DNA from: Bacteroidales bacterium
Lineage (GTDB): Bacteria > Bacteroidota > Bacteroidia > Bacteroidales > F082
Length of the DNA stretch: 43,332 nt
NCBI GenBank assembly: GCA_016936505.1
Contig: JAFGXS010000009.1
Coordinates: forward strand, 1 to 43,332
Direction: 5' to 3'
Each line of letters begins with the position of its first letter. Within the stretch, counting starts at the first letter, position 1. The position numbers were made by a program, and so were the translations under genes. The notes beneath the pieces are model-generated. The model saw only the letters and a program-made list of their open reading frames with translations, made no database searches and had not been told where the DNA came from. Shown here piece by piece: positions 8,296-16,569 of this stretch.

Positions 8296-9741
8296 CTATT
8301 CTGTTTTCGACCTTTTCACCAGAAGTATCACGTTTTCCACATGATGAGTCTGAGGAAACATATCTACCGGCTGCACTTTTTTAATCTCGTACAGGGCATC
8401 CATTTCTGCTATGTCGCGGGCCTGAGTTGCCGGATTGCAGCTTACATAAACAATCTTTTCGGGAGCAGCTTTTAAAATCTGTTGTATTACTTTTGGATGC
8501 ATCCCGGCACGGGGCGGGTCAGTAACAATGATATCAGGTTGTCCGTGTGTGCTCAGAAAGTTTTCATCCAGCAACTTGGCCATATCTCCTGCATGAAAAG
8601 AAACATTGTTTATTTCGTTCTCTTCAGCATTCTTGCGGGCATGTATTACTGCTTCTTTCACCGACTCAATTCCGATTACTTCCTTCACAAAAGGTGCCAT
8701 AAATAAGGCAATGGTTCCTGTTCCGGTGTATAAATCATATACTTTTTCGTGGCCTTTAAATTCGGCAAAGTCGAAAGCTGTTTTGTAAAGCACATGAGCC
8801 TGTTCGGGATTGGTCTGATAAAAAGACTTAGGGCCAACCTTGAACTGCAACGGTTTTTGTTCGGGAGTAGCACCAGGCATTACTTCAAGATTAAAGTCTT
8901 TCCCTTTGAATAAATGGACATCCAGATCATAAATGACATCATTTACTTTGGTATTGATGACGTACATCAGAGAAGTGATTTCAGGAAATTTCCCGGCAAG
9001 AAATTCCATCATTTCCTGAATGGCAGCCTCATTGTCCTCGCCAAAAATCATAACAACCATCAAATCGCCTGTTGAAGCGGTTCGGATGATTAAGTTGCGC
9101 AGAAAACCTTTTTGTTCTCTTATGTTGTAAAACGACAGTCCTTTTCTTACTCCATATTCTTTTGCAGCCAGACGAATGGCGTTGGAAGGATCTTTTTGCA
9201 AATAGCAGTGATTGATGTCGAGGATTTTATCAAACTTTCCCGGAAGGTGAAAACCCAGCGCTTTCATTTCATTAGCAGGTTTTTCGCCTTCGGTAAAGTC
9301 TTCTGCCTGAAGCCAGCGCTTGTCTGAGAAGGTAAATTCCAGTTTGTTTCTATAGTAAAAAGGGTTTTCCACCCCGATTATGGGCCTGATTTCAGGATAT
9401 GCCACCTTTGCAATATGATCGAGATTATCTTTTACCTGTTTTTCTTTGAAAAACTTCTGGTTGTCATAGTCCATGTGTTGCCATTTGCAACCACCGCAAA
9501 GTCCGAAATGTTCACATTTAGGTTGGCTTCTGTAAGGCGATTTTTTGTACAGTTTGGTAATAACTCCTTCGTAGTTTCCTTTCTTCTTTTTGATTACCTG
9601 AACATCTACCACATCGCCGGGTGCAGCAAACGGAACAAATACCACGCGTTGGTTCACCCTGGCAACGGCTTTGCCTTGTGCTCCTGCATCAATAATTTCA
9701 ATCTCCTTTAATAACGGAAGCGGTGTGTTTCTTCTGGCCAT
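8296..9741 (-). CDS. rlmD: 23S rRNA (uracil-C5)-methyltransferase, RlmD/RumA type
   Basis: SAM-dependent m5U methyltransferase of the RlmD/RlmC/TrmA class, acting on 23S rRNA in the cytosol. It has 481 residues. An N-terminal TRAM domain (about 12-65) is followed by the Fe-S cysteines C76, C82 and C85 (CEHFGLCGGC), with a fourth probably in INHCYLQ. The SAM motif is DLYTGTGTIALF, and the catalytic Cys is in YVSCNPATQARD. DPPRAGMHPKV is the family DPPR motif. The family also includes RlmC and a TRAM-bearing CFA group, so the exact uridine is inferred. A -7 element lies 20 bases upstream. Confidence 0.9.
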   Translation of the reverse strand: MARRNTPLPLLKEIEIIDAGAQGKAVARVNQRVVFVPFAAPGDVVDVQVIKKKKGNYEGVITKLYKKSPYRSQPKCEHFGLCGGCKWQHMDYDNQKFFKEKQVKDNLDHIAKVAYPEIRPIIGVENPFYYRNKLEFTFSDKRWLQAEDFTEGEKPANEMKALGFHLPGKFDKILDINHCYLQKDPSNAIRLAAKEYGVRKGLSFYNIREQKGFLRNLIIRTASTGDLMVVMIFGEDNEAAIQEMMEFLAGKFPEITSLMYVINTKVNDVIYDLDVHLFKGKDFNLEVMPGATPEQKPLQFKVGPKSFYQTNPEQAHVLYKTAFDFAEFKGHEKVYDLYTGTGTIALFMAPFVKEVIGIESVKEAVIHARKNAEENEINNVSFHAGDMAKLLDENFLSTHGQPDIIVTDPPRAGMHPKVIQQILKAAPEKIVYVSCNPATQARDIAEMDALYEIKKVQPVDMFPQTHHVENVILLVKRSKTE

Positions 9742-9760
9742 AAATTTTTTATTTGGGGTG

Positions 9761-9768
9761 CAAAGATA
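9761..9768 (-). promoter_or_regulatory. -7 element for rlmD
   Basis: Minus strand reads TATCTTTG, an exact TAnnTTTG match, 20 bases before the rlmD start. Confidence 0.5.
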
Positions 9769-9790
9769 GTGCTCTTTTTATTTTGAAAAT

Positions 9791-10017
9791 TTAAATCTTC
9801 CAGCGTTCTTCAATGATAATGGTTTTGTTGGTGATGGATGGAATATTCTGCATGATTTGTGCCTGCTGTTGTAATTTTGGAAGATAGCTCAGTACGTAAA
9901 GCTCATGATTTGTTGTAAAAGTACAATTCTTCACCGATCATCTGTTTGCAATAAAGGGGTATTGCCTCAATTGATTTTACCAGATTTGATTCTTTGTTGT
10001 TTAAAAATAGTTTTTGT
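9791..10017 (-). pseudogene. Frameshifted remnant of an unrecognised gene
   Basis: Two overlapping minus-strand frames read like adjacent pieces of one protein. The first (10017 to stop at 9903) contains NNKESNLVKSIEAIPLYCKQ and ends in GEELYFYNKS. The second (9934 to stop at 9791, 47 codons from a GTG) contains NHELYVLSYLPKLQQQ and ends in NKTIIIEERWKI. One frameshift at 9903-9934 would join ELYFYN to HELYVLS. Neither frame has a normal start, and a stop lies directly upstream, so only a C-terminal piece remains. I do not recognise the family. It fills most of the 331 bases between rlmD and the acetyltransferase gene. Confidence 0.35.
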
Positions 10018-10072
10018 TACTTTTATACTTGTGCAATTACTAAATCTAATTCATTAACAAAAAACAGGTGCT

Positions 10073-10549
10073 GTGGAACACAATATCATTCTGAAACTAA
10101 CAGAACCATCTGATCTGGAATATTTTTTCCGATTTCAACTGGATCAGGAAGCAATTCATCTGGCGGCTTTCACATCAGAAAATCCGGCTGATAAAGATGC
10201 TTACATGAGCAAACACAATAAATTATTGAAAGATCCCACTATTAATCACCAAACTATTTTTGTGGGAGAAGAGATTGCCGGAAGTATTTCGAAATTTGAA
10301 ATGGAAGGACACGCTGAAATTGCATACTGGATCGATAAAAAATTCTGGGGCAAAGGAATTGCCACGTCAGCTTTGACAATGTTTTTGAGTTTGGAACATA
10401 CAAGACCGATTTTTGGACGGGTTGCTTTTGATAATATAGGTTCGCAAAGAGTGCTTGAAAAAAACGGCTTTATGAGCATTGGAACGGACAAAGGATATGC
10501 TAATGCACGAAAGGCTGAAATAAAAGAGTATATTTATAAGTTAGGGTAG
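10073..10549 (+). CDS. GNAT-family N-acetyltransferase (RimJ/RimL-like)
   Basis: A 158-residue acetyl-CoA-dependent acetyltransferase. It has the RimJ/RimL pattern: IAYWIDKKFWGKGIATSAL (about 82-100) holds the acetyl-CoA pyrophosphate loop (Q/RxxGxG/A type, here KGIATSA), and VAFDNIGSQRVLEKNGF (about 116-132) is the conserved C-terminal motif. The substrate cannot be read from sequence. The start is a GTG preceded by an AGG-containing purine stretch (near 10066). It stands alone between a gene remnant and a serine hydrolase. Confidence 0.85.
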   Translation: MEHNIILKLTEPSDLEYFFRFQLDQEAIHLAAFTSENPADKDAYMSKHNKLLKDPTINHQTIFVGEEIAGSISKFEMEGHAEIAYWIDKKFWGKGIATSALTMFLSLEHTRPIFGRVAFDNIGSQRVLEKNGFMSIGTDKGYANARKAEIKEYIYKLG

Positions 10550-10676
10550 TGCTGAACCTGATTTGTTATAATTAAAATTTGATGATAAAATGAATTTGCA
10601 AAGCGATTTAATAAAAAAGTGGATTAAGTGAGGGCTGTTGAGTATTTCAGCTTTACAGAATTATAAATAATCATGA

Positions 10677-11723
10677 ATGATTGAACAAATGAGAAAAAAA
10701 ACTATTAAAAACATCATAAGAATAGCATTACTTACAGGTACTCTTATTTCGCTGTACTTTGTTCCCTGGCCAATAGTTAAAGTATGGTTGGCGCCGTTAC
10801 CCGACACTGTTCAGGAACAGGTAAATAAAGTGCATGAGTATGGGTTTGACGGCATTATTGTTTATGTAGACGAAAAAGGTAAAAAACCTGAATTTTACAC
10901 TGCCGGTTTTAAAAACAGAGAAAATAAGATACCTGCCGATCCTTATTCTTTGTTCAAAATTGCCAGTGTAAGCAAGTTATATACTGCTGTTTCGATTGCT
11001 AAACTGGTTCACAGCGGACGCCTGTCGTTGGATAGTACACTTGCTTATTATTTTCCTGAACTGGCAGCTAGAATAAAAAATGCTGATAAGATTACCGTAA
11101 GAATGTTGGTTCAACATCGTAGCGGTATTCCCGATTATGTGCGTACTCATAATTATTGGGGTCATCCCAAACAAAACGATAAAGAGCGACTTGATTTAGT
11201 GCTTGATTTACCTGCCCACTTTAAACCTGGTACGGAATACGAATACAGCAACACAAATTATTTGTTACTTTCTAAACTCATAGAAAAAGTTACCGGAGAA
11301 AGTCAGTATCAATACATAAAAGAAAATATTCTGGAACCTTTGCATCTCAAAAACACTTTTGGTTCTATTAAAGATGTGAACCTGGAGGATGTAATGAGTG
11401 GCTATTATGTTGGCTATAAAAGCGACTTAAAAGCAGATGATAATGGTGTTATGCTGGCAACGGCAGAAGATTTGGGTAAATTTATCAGGGCGCTCAATGA
11501 CGGCTCTGTTTTTAAAGATAAAAAAGAGCAGGAAATTTATTCTTCAATATACAACTACGGGCACACAGGCCTGATACCCGGATACCAAACTATAGCCGAG
11601 TATCATAAAGATATTGATGCGGTGGTAATTCAGTTCACCAACACCACTAATTTTGATGGATACAACTGGAATTTATCGGAAATAATGTATCATAGGATAG
11701 TAAAAATATTGAGAAAAAAATAA
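10677..11723 (+). CDS. Membrane-anchored beta-lactamase-fold serine hydrolase
   Basis: A 348-residue class C beta-lactamase/DD-peptidase-like hydrolase. An uncleaved-looking N-terminal TM helix (about 10-30) puts the catalytic domain in the periplasm. The nucleophile motif is SVSK (S97, K100), the second motif is Tyr190-Ser-Asn192 (YEYSNTNY), and the third is HTG at 296-298 in place of KTG, as in many esterase and peptidase members. The substrate (peptidoglycan peptide, D-amino acid ester or other) is unknown; beta-lactam resistance should not be inferred. Starts at 10677 or 10689 are both possible, with no clear ribosome-binding site. Confidence 0.83.
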   Translation: MIEQMRKKTIKNIIRIALLTGTLISLYFVPWPIVKVWLAPLPDTVQEQVNKVHEYGFDGIIVYVDEKGKKPEFYTAGFKNRENKIPADPYSLFKIASVSKLYTAVSIAKLVHSGRLSLDSTLAYYFPELAARIKNADKITVRMLVQHRSGIPDYVRTHNYWGHPKQNDKERLDLVLDLPAHFKPGTEYEYSNTNYLLLSKLIEKVTGESQYQYIKENILEPLHLKNTFGSIKDVNLEDVMSGYYVGYKSDLKADDNGVMLATAEDLGKFIRALNDGSVFKDKKEQEIYSSIYNYGHTGLIPGYQTIAEYHKDIDAVVIQFTNTTNFDGYNWNLSEIMYHRIVKILRKK

Positions 11724-11791
11724 GCATCCGCTTGTGCCTCAACACTCGCTATATATACCCGGAGTTTCCTTACAAAAAACTTGTTTCGTGT

Positions 11792-11956
11792 CGTTGCAAC
11801 TTTGCAAAAGGCTGAAAAAACCGTTTTCATACTTTTGCAAGGCTGCGAAACGCTGAAAAAAATAAAACCAACGCTTTGCAAAGCTGCGAAACGCTGAAAA
11901 AAAACGGAACCGGCTCTTTGCAGGGTTGCAAAACATCGAAAAAAATCATTTACACT
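11792..11956. repeat. Four imperfect tandem copies of a ~42-bp unit
   Basis: Units begin near 11792, 11831, 11873 and 11915. The two central units are both 42 bases and share TTTGCAA, GCTGCGAAACGCTGAAAAAA; the outer two are more diverged (for example TTTGCAGGGTTGCAAAACATCGAAAAAA). Each unit has a GC-containing 5' half and an A-tract. It lies in a 578-base gene-free stretch (11724-12301). Confidence 0.8.
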
Positions 11957-12065
11957 TTCCTCTCGTCCTTGATTGTAACGCGGATGCTTTTGTTAACTTC
12001 AGAAGTGGCCCTGCGGAACACTTGCTCGGGCGAGGGTCATACGCAAATATCCCTTCCATTTTGCA

Positions 12066-12089
12066 GGGGAAGCTATAACCAAATAATAA
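12066..12089. repeat. Dispersed repeat, copy 1 (GGGGAAGCT-TAACCAAA)
   Basis: This 24-base tract, GGGGAAGCT then ATAACCAAATAATAA, matches 43135-43158 with only a few differences. Both copies lie within about 120 bases of a copy of the palindromic element. Confidence 0.55.
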
Positions 12090-12102
12090 TGGTCTTTTTT
12101 TT

Positions 12103-12182
12103 TGTCATATTGAGTGCAGCGAAGTACCTCTTTTTCCGATGTAAAGATCCTTTATCCCATTGCATTACGTTCAGGAAGGCAA
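12103..12182. repeat. Palindromic GTCA-TGAG-GCGAAGTA element, decayed copy
   Basis: The left arm (12103-12131) contains GAGTGCAGCGAAGTACCTCT, and the right arm (12156-12182) contains CCATTGCATTACGTTCAG. These align with the left and right arms of the better-preserved copy at 42941-43017. It resembles the family of short palindromes beginning GTCATTCTGAGCG that are dispersed through many Bacteroidota genomes. Confidence 0.65.
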
Positions 12183-12252
12183 ATCCGGCTATCGTATCTA
12201 TCTTGAGGAGTGAGCCAACGCTTAATACAATAGCTATTCATGTTTGGGCAAC

Positions 12253-12284
12253 AAAAAAAGCGCTGAATTATTCAGCGCTTTTTT
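12253..12284 (-). terminator. Rho-independent terminator after the C1 peptidase gene
   Basis: A 9-bp perfect stem GCGCTGAAT... (GCGCTGAA/TTCAGCGC) has A and T runs on its two sides. It starts 18 bases beyond the stop codon of the minus-strand peptidase gene and is symmetric enough to act in both directions. Confidence 0.9.
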
Positions 12285-12301
12285 ATTTATTGAAGGAAAT
12301 C

Positions 12302-13513
12302 TTATTTAATTCCGATTTTCTTTCTGATGTCTTTTGGAACGGCTTGTTTGTTTACCGAGAAGGAAACCGTCTGCAGTTCAACATAAGCTTTGGAAGCATA
12401 GAAATAACCGTGGTATTTCTGGTCGGTGCCCCATGAGTTTTTGATTTTATAGAAAATATCACCTTTCTGATCCTTGGCAATACCTACAATCACCATACCG
12501 TGGTCGTCGGTAGTTTGGTAATTGTTGTAGTGTTCCTGACGCATTTCGGGTGTAATGGTAGCTTCCTGAACAATGGAGTCGAAGTTGTACAACATTTTCT
12601 GTTTTTCTCTCTGGCTCAAAGCTTCCCATTTGGCCTGGTCGCTTCCTTTCAGTTCAGGATGTTCGGCAGGAACAATAGCCACGCCTTCTTTCCAGTTGAA
12701 ACCGCGGTCGCTTACATCGGCGCCCCAGCCTACAGTATAACCGTTTTTCAGAGCATTGTCGATAATCTTCATCATGTCCTCCATCGAAACATTCATGTAA
12801 TCGGCCCACAGCCAGTTGTCTGGAATTTCCAGCTGGTAAGGCTTATCGTAAGGATGGTTCATAAAAGAAGTAAAGTTCGTGATGTCGTCGGGGTTAAATC
12901 CGGTCATATCGCGGAAACTTTCAGGAGTATACTCTTTGCCTTCGTAAGTAAAAGTTTTGGGTAAAGGCCCCAGGTAAGTATCCAGCACAGCGTCGAAGGC
13001 GTTGTGCCATACGGGAGTAATTTTGTGGTTCGGATCTTTAACAATGGCATCTACAAAGTCCTGCAAAACGGCATCCAGTTCGTTCTGAACCGGAAGTTTG
13101 GTTCCATATTGCATACCTGTGTAGGCTTCCTGTGGAACCATACCGTATTGTTTGATCACTCTTAACACGTCGCCAATTTCGGCACCGGGACCAAAGTTCA
13201 GTTTTCCGTGCAAACGAACATATTTAACAGCTTTATCAGAATAAGTATGGTTTACACAAAACATTTCTGAGAGGTCGTATTTTTTGCCGGTAGTGCGTAA
13301 CAATTCATCTTCAACCAGGCCGATTCCTGAATAGCTCCAGCAGGTACCTGAGCGGTATTGGTTCTTAACCGAAGTGTGGGGAACCACCACCTCATCAGTA
13401 AAATGATACCCTTTTTCGTTTTTTGTGTTTTTATCCTGAGCCGAAAGGTTCAGCTGACCGAACATGAAAAATGCGGCCAAAATCCAAGCGAATGATTTTG
13501 TATTCATGTGCAT
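12302..13513 (-). CDS. C1-family (bleomycin hydrolase-like) cysteine aminopeptidase, exported
   Basis: A 403-residue papain-fold peptidase of the PepC/bleomycin-hydrolase group. Visible catalytic residues are the Cys in YRSGTCWSYSG (about C58), the His in TDDHGMVIVG and the Asn in IKNSWGTDQKYHGY. Unlike cytosolic PepC it starts with a signal peptide (about 1-26, ending LNLSAQ), so it should act in the periplasm or at the outer membrane, trimming peptides. It begins 12 bases after the aldehyde dehydrogenase stop, so the two are probably cotranscribed. A second Met two codons in is an alternative start. Confidence 0.88.
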   Translation of the reverse strand: MHMNTKSFAWILAAFFMFGQLNLSAQDKNTKNEKGYHFTDEVVVPHTSVKNQYRSGTCWSYSGIGLVEDELLRTTGKKYDLSEMFCVNHTYSDKAVKYVRLHGKLNFGPGAEIGDVLRVIKQYGMVPQEAYTGMQYGTKLPVQNELDAVLQDFVDAIVKDPNHKITPVWHNAFDAVLDTYLGPLPKTFTYEGKEYTPESFRDMTGFNPDDITNFTSFMNHPYDKPYQLEIPDNWLWADYMNVSMEDMMKIIDNALKNGYTVGWGADVSDRGFNWKEGVAIVPAEHPELKGSDQAKWEALSQREKQKMLYNFDSIVQEATITPEMRQEHYNNYQTTDDHGMVIVGIAKDQKGDIFYKIKNSWGTDQKYHGYFYASKAYVELQTVSFSVNKQAVPKDIRKKIGIK

Positions 13514-13525
13514 AATGTTTAATAA

Positions 13526-15082
13526 TTAAATGTCAAATTTGATTCCTTGTGCCAATGGCAAATCGGTGCCAAAGTTAACAGTATTTGTTTGTCGGCGCAT
13601 ATAAATTTTCCATGCATCTGAACCCGATTCTCTTCCGCCACCCGTATCTTTCTCGCCACCAAAGGCTCCGCCAATTTCGGCACCTGATGTTCCCAGGTTC
13701 ACATTGGCAATGCCACAATCGGAACCGGCATAGGATAGGAAGGTTTCAGCTTCGCGCATATTCAGTGTAAAGCACGCAGAAGAAAGTCCCTGCGGTACAT
13801 CATTCTGAATGGCAATAGCGTTGGTAATGTCGCCTTTGTATTTGATAAAATAAACGATGGGGGCAAAGGTTTCTTCCTGAACAATCTGGAAATGATTTTC
13901 AGCCTCGGCAATACAGGGAACTACATAGTTGCCCGATTCGTACCCTTCACCTGATAATACTTCACCACCAAACAATACTTTTCCGCCTTCTTCCTGAACC
14001 TTTTTTACAGCATTGCTGAAGAGTTCGACGGAGTATTTGTCAATTAACGGACCTACCAGATAATTTTCATCCAGTGGATTTCCGATTTTAGGAACTATGT
14101 TTTTATAAGCAGAAAGGAATTTATCGCGCACCTGGTCGTAAATGTCTTCATGGATGATCACACGGCGGGTGGTGGTGCAACGTTGTCCGGCAGTTCCAAC
14201 GGTTCCGAATACAGTAGACATTACAGCCATTTGAATGTCGGCACTGGGGGTAATAATTACGGCGTTGTTGCCGCCCAGTTCGAGGATGGTTTTGCCCAGA
14301 CGCTTACCCACAATTCCGCCTACTCTTTTTCCAACGGCTGTGGAACCGGTTACAGAAAGCAGTCTTACTCTCGGGTCGCTCAGGAAATTGTCGCCCATAA
14401 CCGATGATTTGGCTACTACAAGGTTGAAAACACCATCGGGAACATTATTGGCTTTCAGTACATCAACAATTATTTTGTGCGTGGCAATAGCGGTTAACGG
14501 GGTTTTTGATGAAGGTTTCCAAACCACAACGTCACCGGCAATAATGGCCAGTGCCGTGTTCCATGCCCAAACGGCTACCGGAAAGTTGTAGGAGGTAACC
14601 AAACCAACAATACCTAATGGATGGTATTGTTCGGAGAGGCGGTGGTTCACACGCTCCGACTGTAGGTTGGTCCCGTTAATTAGTCTTGACTGTCCCACGG
14701 CAAAGTCACAAATGTCAATCATTTCCTGAACTTCGCCCATACCTTCCTGGAAGATTTTACCCATTTCGAGGGTAACAAGAGCTCCGAGCAGTTCTTTGTT
14801 CTCACGAAGAGCCAGACCGATCTGGCGAACCAGTTCGCCTCTTACAGGTGCCGGAACTTTGCGCCATTCAACAAAAGCTTTTTCTGCCTTTTGAATAACC
14901 ATTTCATATTCGCTCAGGGTAGCATTGCGCACCTGAGCAATTTCTTTTCCGTCGATAGGAGAGTAGGAAGAGGTAATGTCGCCTTCGCTGGCATGCCATT
15001 GTGTTCCGGTGCATACGCCCGGATTGATGTGTTCTAAACCCAGTTTTTCGAGAATTTCCCGGGTGTTGTACTTTACGCTCAT
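13526..15082 (-). CDS. ALDH7-type aldehyde dehydrogenase (aminoadipate-semialdehyde-like)
   Basis: A 518-residue NAD-dependent aldehyde dehydrogenase. It has the antiquitin/ALDH7 hallmark TAGQRCTTTRR with the catalytic Cys, the general base Glu in ILELGGNNA, VTGSTAVGKRV for cofactor binding and the family GGAFGGEKDTGGGRESGSD end region. In this family the usual role is oxidation of alpha-aminoadipate semialdehyde in lysine catabolism, but no lysine genes are adjacent. I chose the Met at 15082: the frame is open to 15154, but a perfect -7 element at 15118-15125 lies inside that extension, and homology begins at the later Met. Confidence 0.88.
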   Translation of the reverse strand: MSVKYNTREILEKLGLEHINPGVCTGTQWHASEGDITSSYSPIDGKEIAQVRNATLSEYEMVIQKAEKAFVEWRKVPAPVRGELVRQIGLALRENKELLGALVTLEMGKIFQEGMGEVQEMIDICDFAVGQSRLINGTNLQSERVNHRLSEQYHPLGIVGLVTSYNFPVAVWAWNTALAIIAGDVVVWKPSSKTPLTAIATHKIIVDVLKANNVPDGVFNLVVAKSSVMGDNFLSDPRVRLLSVTGSTAVGKRVGGIVGKRLGKTILELGGNNAVIITPSADIQMAVMSTVFGTVGTAGQRCTTTRRVIIHEDIYDQVRDKFLSAYKNIVPKIGNPLDENYLVGPLIDKYSVELFSNAVKKVQEEGGKVLFGGEVLSGEGYESGNYVVPCIAEAENHFQIVQEETFAPIVYFIKYKGDITNAIAIQNDVPQGLSSACFTLNMREAETFLSYAGSDCGIANVNLGTSGAEIGGAFGGEKDTGGGRESGSDAWKIYMRRQTNTVNFGTDLPLAQGIKFDI

Positions 15083-15117
15083 GATATGATATTTTTGGTG
15101 ATTTTCTGTAACGATTG

Positions 15118-15125
15118 CAAAGTTA
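15118..15125 (-). promoter_or_regulatory. -7 element for the ALDH7/peptidase unit
   Basis: Minus strand reads TAACTTTG, an exact TAnnTTTG match, 35 bases before the chosen start at 15082. Confidence 0.5.
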
Positions 15126-15208
15126 ACAAAACAGGTGGGAAAAATTCTGTTCAACAGGAGTTAAAACAGTAAAATGGGAAAGATTCAGTAAATTTCGTAT
15201 AAGGAAAA

Positions 15209-16501
15209 TTACACTACTTCGGCTACAACAAAGGTGCTTCCGCCAACAAAAACAAGGTCCTCGGGGTGGGCATTGTTGACTGCCGAAGCCAGCGCATGGG
15301 TAACTGAAGAATAGGTCATGCCACTTAGCCCCAGTTCGTCGGCTTTGGCCTTGAGCTCTTCGGCGTCAAGTCCGCGTGGAATATCGGGTTTGCAGTAATA
15401 ATATTTGGCTGTTTTGGGCAACAACTGTAATATAGCATCATGATTTTTATCGGAAACCATACCCAGCACAAAGTGAAGTTGCCTGAAGTTCAGCTCTCTG
15501 ATTTGTGCGATAACTGACTTCATTCCGTCGACATTATGGCCTGTGTCGGCTATTGTGAGCGGATTGGTGTTTAATATCTGCCAGCGGCCTTTTAGCCCGG
15601 TGTACTCAACCGTGCGTTCAATGCCTTCTTTTATTTGTTCGGCGGAAATTTCAATTGCACCATCTGATTGAAGCTGAAGTATGGTTTGTACTGCAGTGGC
15701 AATGTTTTCCAGTTGGTAATTTCCCCGTAAGGGACTGTTTAATTCTTCAATAAAAAGCAAGTCGTTCAGCCAAATATCGACGAGCAAATTCATTGGTTTG
15801 GAGGTGTGGATCTTTTTCACTTCCACATGATCTCCTGCATAGGTGATGCGGGTTTCTTTTTCCTGAGCCGTTTTTTCAAAAACGGGTTTGGTTTCCAGTT
15901 GTTTTTTCCCAATAATCACAGGGATGTCTTTTTTGAAGATACCGGCTTTCTCAGCTGCGATCAGTTCAATTGTGTTGCCCAAAAATTGTTGATGATCCAA
16001 TCCAATGTTGGTAACAACAGATACAGCCGGATTACAGATGTTAGTAGAATCAAGTCTTCCGCCCATTCCTGTTTCGAGCACGGCAAAATCAACCTTTTCC
16101 TGTTTAAAATAATCGTAGGCCATAGCTACAGTCATTTCAAAAAATGAAGGCTGTATTTGTTCAAAATCTGATTTGTGTTTTTCAACAAACTCAACAACCT
16201 TTTCCTCAGGAATCATCTGGCCGTTGATTTTTATTCTTTCTCTGAAATCTTTCAGATGGGGAGAAGTGTACAATGCTGTTTTGTACCCTGCTTCCTGCAG
16301 TACAGCGGCGATCATATGCGAAACACTTCCTTTTCCGTTGGTTCCGGCAATATGAATGGCTGTGAAATGTTTTTGCGGATTATCGAGCAGGTTCAGTAAC
16401 GAAATAGTATTCGACAGATCTGCCTTATAAGCTGCTTTTCCTGTTCGCTGGAACATGGGTAATTGGGCAAACAGCCATTGAACAGTTTCCTGATAATTCA
16501 T
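15209..16501 (-). CDS. folC: Bifunctional dihydrofolate/folylpolyglutamate synthase
   Basis: Mur-ligase-superfamily enzyme that adds glutamate to dihydropteroate and to folates, in the cytosol. It has 430 residues. The ATP-binding loop is HIAGTNGKGSVSHM (about 49-62); the family motifs LETGMGGRLDSTN and ADTGHNVDGMKSV are present. A -7 element lies only 4 bases before the ATG. It is 68 bases downstream of tonB's stop on the same strand; the two could be transcribed together, but folC has its own promoter candidate. Confidence 0.95.
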   Translation of the reverse strand: MNYQETVQWLFAQLPMFQRTGKAAYKADLSNTISLLNLLDNPQKHFTAIHIAGTNGKGSVSHMIAAVLQEAGYKTALYTSPHLKDFRERIKINGQMIPEEKVVEFVEKHKSDFEQIQPSFFEMTVAMAYDYFKQEKVDFAVLETGMGGRLDSTNICNPAVSVVTNIGLDHQQFLGNTIELIAAEKAGIFKKDIPVIIGKKQLETKPVFEKTAQEKETRITYAGDHVEVKKIHTSKPMNLLVDIWLNDLLFIEELNSPLRGNYQLENIATAVQTILQLQSDGAIEISAEQIKEGIERTVEYTGLKGRWQILNTNPLTIADTGHNVDGMKSVIAQIRELNFRQLHFVLGMVSDKNHDAILQLLPKTAKYYYCKPDIPRGLDAEELKAKADELGLSGMTYSSVTHALASAVNNAHPEDLVFVGGSTFVVAEVV

Positions 16502-16505
16502 GAAG

Positions 16506-16513
16506 CAAAGGTA
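16506..16513 (-). promoter_or_regulatory. -7 element abutting the folC start
   Basis: Minus strand reads TACCTTTG, an exact TAnnTTTG match. It ends 4 bases before the folC ATG, so a transcript from it would be leaderless or nearly so. Confidence 0.4.
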
Positions 16514-16569
16514 GAATCTTTCTGAGTTTTGTGGAGGTAGAAATGATGACTTTTTATAAAAAAAAGTTC

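Noticed and set aside
10677-11723. Reading the serine hydrolase as an antibiotic-resistance beta-lactamase
   Set aside because: The third motif is HTG rather than KTG and there is an N-terminal membrane anchor; the family is broad and most members are esterases or peptidases.
11876-12436. A 186-residue open frame across the repeat region on the + strand
   Set aside because: It begins inside the 42-bp tandem repeat, runs through the terminator at 12253-12284 and into the peptidase gene on the opposite strand, and its translation has no protein-like pattern.
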